NCBI RefSeq assembly: GCF_000952155.1 | Contig: NZ_JYON01000006.1 | Coordinates: forward strand, 26,833 to 90,832 | Direction: 5' to 3' | Source: Aliterella atlantica CENA595 | Lineage (GTDB): Bacteria; Cyanobacteriota; Cyanobacteriia; Cyanobacteriales; Chroococcidiopsidaceae | Length of the DNA: 64,000 nucleotides | Part shown: positions 61,831 through 64,000 of the stretch, piece after piece | How the letters are laid out: each line of letters opens with the position of its first letter | How positions within the stretch are numbered: position 1 is the first letter of the stretch | Notes under the pieces: generated by a model | Databases searched by the model: none | What the model was told of the DNA's origin: nothing | The model's input: the letters and a program-made list of their open reading frames with translations, nothing else | Translations under genes and position numbers: made by a program

Positions 61831-62157
61831 ATGAGTAGCACGATCGCAATTAAAGATCCAGAGTTTGAAACAGAAGTATTGCAGGCAAATCAGCCCGTAT
61901 TAGTGTATTTTTGGGCTTCTTGGTGTGGTCCTTGCCGCTTGATGTCACCATCTATAGACTGGGCAGCACAAGAATACAGCGATCGTCTCAAAGTAGTCAA
62001 AATGGAAGTAGACCCCAATCAAGCTACTGTTAAGCAGTACCAAGTGGAAGGCGTACCTGCACTACGGCTATTTCAAGGTACGCAATTGCTAGCTTCTTCT
62101 GAAGGAGTAATTGCGAAACCAAAGTTAATTGACTTTTTAGATACACACCTAAAATAG
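61831..62157 (+). CDS. Thioredoxin-family protein
   Basis: A 108-residue protein with the active site WCGPC (Cys32, Cys35), preceded by PVLVYFWAS and followed by a cis-Pro region VEGVPALRLFQG. This is a classical thioredoxin fold with no extra domain or signal peptide, so it is a cytoplasmic dithiol-disulphide reductant of general kind. Which thioredoxin reductase serves it (NADPH- or ferredoxin-dependent) cannot be read from the sequence. Followed by an aminotransferase on the same strand. Confidence 0.9.
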   Translation: MSSTIAIKDPEFETEVLQANQPVLVYFWASWCGPCRLMSPSIDWAAQEYSDRLKVVKMEVDPNQATVKQYQVEGVPALRLFQGTQLLASSEGVIAKPKLIDFLDTHLK

Positions 62158-62260
62158 TTTTGAATTTTGAGCCAGTGAGTTTTGAGTTAAAAAGACTTGA
62201 AATAGTTTTGAGTTAGGAAGATTCTGAACTTGTGACTGATACGTTTGTTAGTTAGGAAAA

Positions 62261-63430
62261 ATGCAATTTGCTCAACGGTTAGATTTTCTGCAAGCTAATG
62301 TCTTCGCTGATATGGATAGAGCGAAGGCAAAAGCTAAAGCTGCAGGAAAAGATGTGATTGATTTGTCCTTGGGTTCTTCAGATTTAGCTACCCAACAGCA
62401 CGTTATTGATGCGATCGCGCAATCTTTAGCAGATCCTAGCACTCACGGCTACTTGCTATTTCACGGCACGCAAAGTTTTCGTCAAGCTGCGGCTGCTTGG
62501 TACGAGCAAAAGTTTGGTATATCTGTAGATCCAGAAACAGAAGTATTGCCCCTGATTGGTTCGCAAGAAGGTACAGCCCATCTACCGCTAGCAGTTTTAA
62601 ATCCAGGGGACTTTGCTTTACTACTCGATCCTGGCTATCCCTCTCATGCTGGCGGTGTAACCCTTGCTGGCGGGCAAATTTATCCGATGCCATTACAAGC
62701 GGAAAATAATTTTCTGCCTGTGTTTGATGATATTCCTGCCCCAGTTTTGGCGCAATCTCGGATGATGGTACTGAGCTACCCTCATAATCCTACAGCGGCG
62801 ATCGCTCCAGAATCCTTCTTTAAGTCGGCAGTCGCTTTTTGTCAGCAGCACAACTTAGTGCTAGTCCATGATTTTCCTTATGCTGATTTGATTTTTGACG
62901 GCGTTGCTCCTTCTATTTTGCAAGCTGACCCTGATAAAAGCGTGTCGATTGAGTTTTTTACTCTATCTAAGTCTTATAATATGGGCGGCTTTCGCATCGG
63001 CTACGCGATTGGCAACGCGCAGCTAATTAAGGCTTTACGACAAGTCAAAGCGGCTGTTGATTTTAATCAGTATAAAGGGATTTTAAATGGCGCGATCGCA
63101 GCCCTAACAGGTCCGCAAACTGGCGTTGAAGTTGCCAAAGATACTTTCCGTCAAAGACGAGATGCTTTTGTCGACGCTTTGCAGCAAATTGGTTGGCAAG
63201 TCCCCACACCGCCAGCAACAATGTACGTATGGGCAAAATTACCTGCTCGTTGGCAGCAAGATTCAGTTGGTTTTTGTACGCGCATGGTAGCCGAAACTGG
63301 CGTTGCTGCATCTCCTGGTAGTGGCTTCGGTAAGTTTGGTGAAGGTTACGTTAGGTTTGCCTTAGTACATGAGCCAGCAATTCTGACAATAGCCGCCAAG
63401 AGAATCGCTAGCATAATTTCTTTGGCTTGA
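62261..63430 (+). CDS. Class I/II PLP aminotransferase, LL-diaminopimelate aminotransferase-like
   Basis: A 389-residue fold type I aminotransferase. PLP lysine is K237 in TLSKSYNMGGFRIGY; other landmarks are GSSDL near the start, GSQEGTAHLPLAVLNPGD, DPGYPSHAGG, LSYPHNPT and the C-terminal Arg in YVRFALV. It most resembles cyanobacterial proteins usually called LL-diaminopimelate or aspartate-type aminotransferase; I cannot decide the substrate by eye. Lysine and wall precursor synthesis is one option. Confidence 0.85.
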   Translation: MQFAQRLDFLQANVFADMDRAKAKAKAAGKDVIDLSLGSSDLATQQHVIDAIAQSLADPSTHGYLLFHGTQSFRQAAAAWYEQKFGISVDPETEVLPLIGSQEGTAHLPLAVLNPGDFALLLDPGYPSHAGGVTLAGGQIYPMPLQAENNFLPVFDDIPAPVLAQSRMMVLSYPHNPTAAIAPESFFKSAVAFCQQHNLVLVHDFPYADLIFDGVAPSILQADPDKSVSIEFFTLSKSYNMGGFRIGYAIGNAQLIKALRQVKAAVDFNQYKGILNGAIAALTGPQTGVEVAKDTFRQRRDAFVDALQQIGWQVPTPPATMYVWAKLPARWQQDSVGFCTRMVAETGVAASPGSGFGKFGEGYVRFALVHEPAILTIAAKRIASIISLA

Positions 63431-63681
63431 TTGTTGTTAACAGTTCGCTTTATCAAAATATTGGTTGCCGATCGCCTGTTTATGCTAATAAGCAATTTGT
63501 CGTCTACCGAAAGTTTGATATTTTTATATCTTCTCCCAGTATATATCTATATAAATTGGCTTTAAAATTGTGGTATATTGCGTTTATTCGAATGACAATT
63601 AGCTGCAAAAGCTTTTATCAATTTTGCCTTAAATATTAATTCAAGTAGCATTTTTGACATAGTTTCATAATTGACAAACTC

Positions 63682-64000
63682 TTGAGTAGTAATCGAGAAA
63701 CCCAAGCAAAGTTCGGTGCAGTCTCACCCACAGGTAGCAGCCGTAAGCGAATATTAATAGTTGAAGATAATAGCCTTAATCGACTTATGCTTGAGGACTA
63801 TCTAGGTTTTTGCGGCTATCAAGTGCTAAGTCTTCCTACCGCAGATAAATTTTTTGAGGAAATAGCTAGATTTCAGCCTGACTTGATTTTGTTAGATTTA
63901 AAGCTACCTGGTATCGATGGCTACACCTTATTAGAGCAACTAAAAGCAAAACCAAACCTCCAGCACATTCCTGTAATTATTGTTTCTGCCTTTGCTTTTA
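63682..64000 (+). CDS. Response regulator, N-terminal part (runs off window)
   Basis: An open frame to the window end with a receiver domain: RILIVEDNSLNR, phosphoacceptor Asp in ILLDLKLPG, and IPVIIVSAFAF carrying the conserved Ser. About 20 residues of polar leader precede it. The frame is closed upstream at 63655-63657, and the first usable start is TTG at 63682; an ATG in RLMLEDYL is too far inside. The output domain is beyond the window. Confidence 0.8.
   Translation, partial: MSSNRETQAKFGAVSPTGSSRKRILIVEDNSLNRLMLEDYLGFCGYQVLSLPTADKFFEEIARFQPDLILLDLKLPGIDGYTLLEQLKAKPNLQHIPVIIVSAFAF

Noticed and set aside
63427..63639. ORF of 70 codons after the aminotransferase
   Set aside because: It starts inside the aminotransferase stop region, has no ribosome-binding site and a composition like non-coding AT-rich DNA.

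Overview
The window is a 64-kb piece of a cyanobacterial chromosome. The evidence is the dense scatter of the cyanobacterial palindrome GCGATCGC (HIP1) and many cyanobacterial marker genes: HpsA-type hormogonium polysaccharide genes, a three-part pntA1-pntA2-pntB transhydrogenase, a Ycf46-type ATPase, FurA, PATAN-domain response regulators, an SLH/OprB iron-type porin, cytochrome c6, a plastid-lipid-associated (fibrillin) protein, Vipp1/PspA and phylloquinone genes. XisH/XisI and the hps pseudopilins suggest a morphologically complex or biofilm-forming lineage, but neither proves heterocysts or hormogonia. I cannot name the species.

Layout. 0-3 kb: end of an hps pseudopilin operon (hpsA-B-C and a GspH/FimT protein). 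3.1-6.2 kb (minus): proton-translocating transhydrogenase. 6.8-12.9 kb: DUF2808 protein, the conserved rpmH-rnpA-PH protein-yidC-jag cluster, a YceD protein, Ycf46 ATPase and an SH3 protein. 13.0 kb: furA with a visible sigma-70 promoter and Fur-box-like sites. 13.6-19.9 kb: an accessory, AT-richer island with a PIN-type/UPF0175 toxin-antitoxin pair, an unusual protein ending in a complete acyl-carrier-protein domain, a divergent TerB-dynamin fusion GTPase, and xisH-xisI. 20 kb: rpsD. 21-29.8 kb: a complete Pil/Pix/Hmp-type chemotaxis operon (PATAN-REC, CheY, CheW, four-GAF MCP, CheA-REC). 29.8-37 kb: a secreted Cys-repeat protein, mraY, small conserved proteins, a large HEAT-like protein and a SpoIID-domain protein. 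37.2-43.6 kb (minus): a second chemosensory unit made of a PstS-like binding protein, a membrane MCP with three GAF domains and a degenerate signalling tip, and a CheA without receiver. 44.3-48.4 kb: an osmoprotectant ABC transporter in two transcription units, each headed divergently by a Uma2-family gene. 48.5-52.7 kb: DUF5331 protein, SLH porin, and znuA-znuC without znuB behind a Zur/Fur-like palindrome. 52.7-57.4 kb: folB, menD, a petJ-methyltransferase pair, menB and a four-Cys protein. 58-59.9 kb: DciA-like DUF721 protein and a solitary TnpB element. 60-64 kb: two tandem PspA/Vipp1 genes, thioredoxin, an aminotransferase and the start of a response regulator.

Most genes are ordinary core functions. 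The parts most worth attention are the ACP-fusion/TerB-dynamin pair, the PstS-MCP-CheA cluster with its degenerate receptor tip, and several structured intergenic repeats. All identifications come from reading the sequence and recalling protein families; no database search was run.
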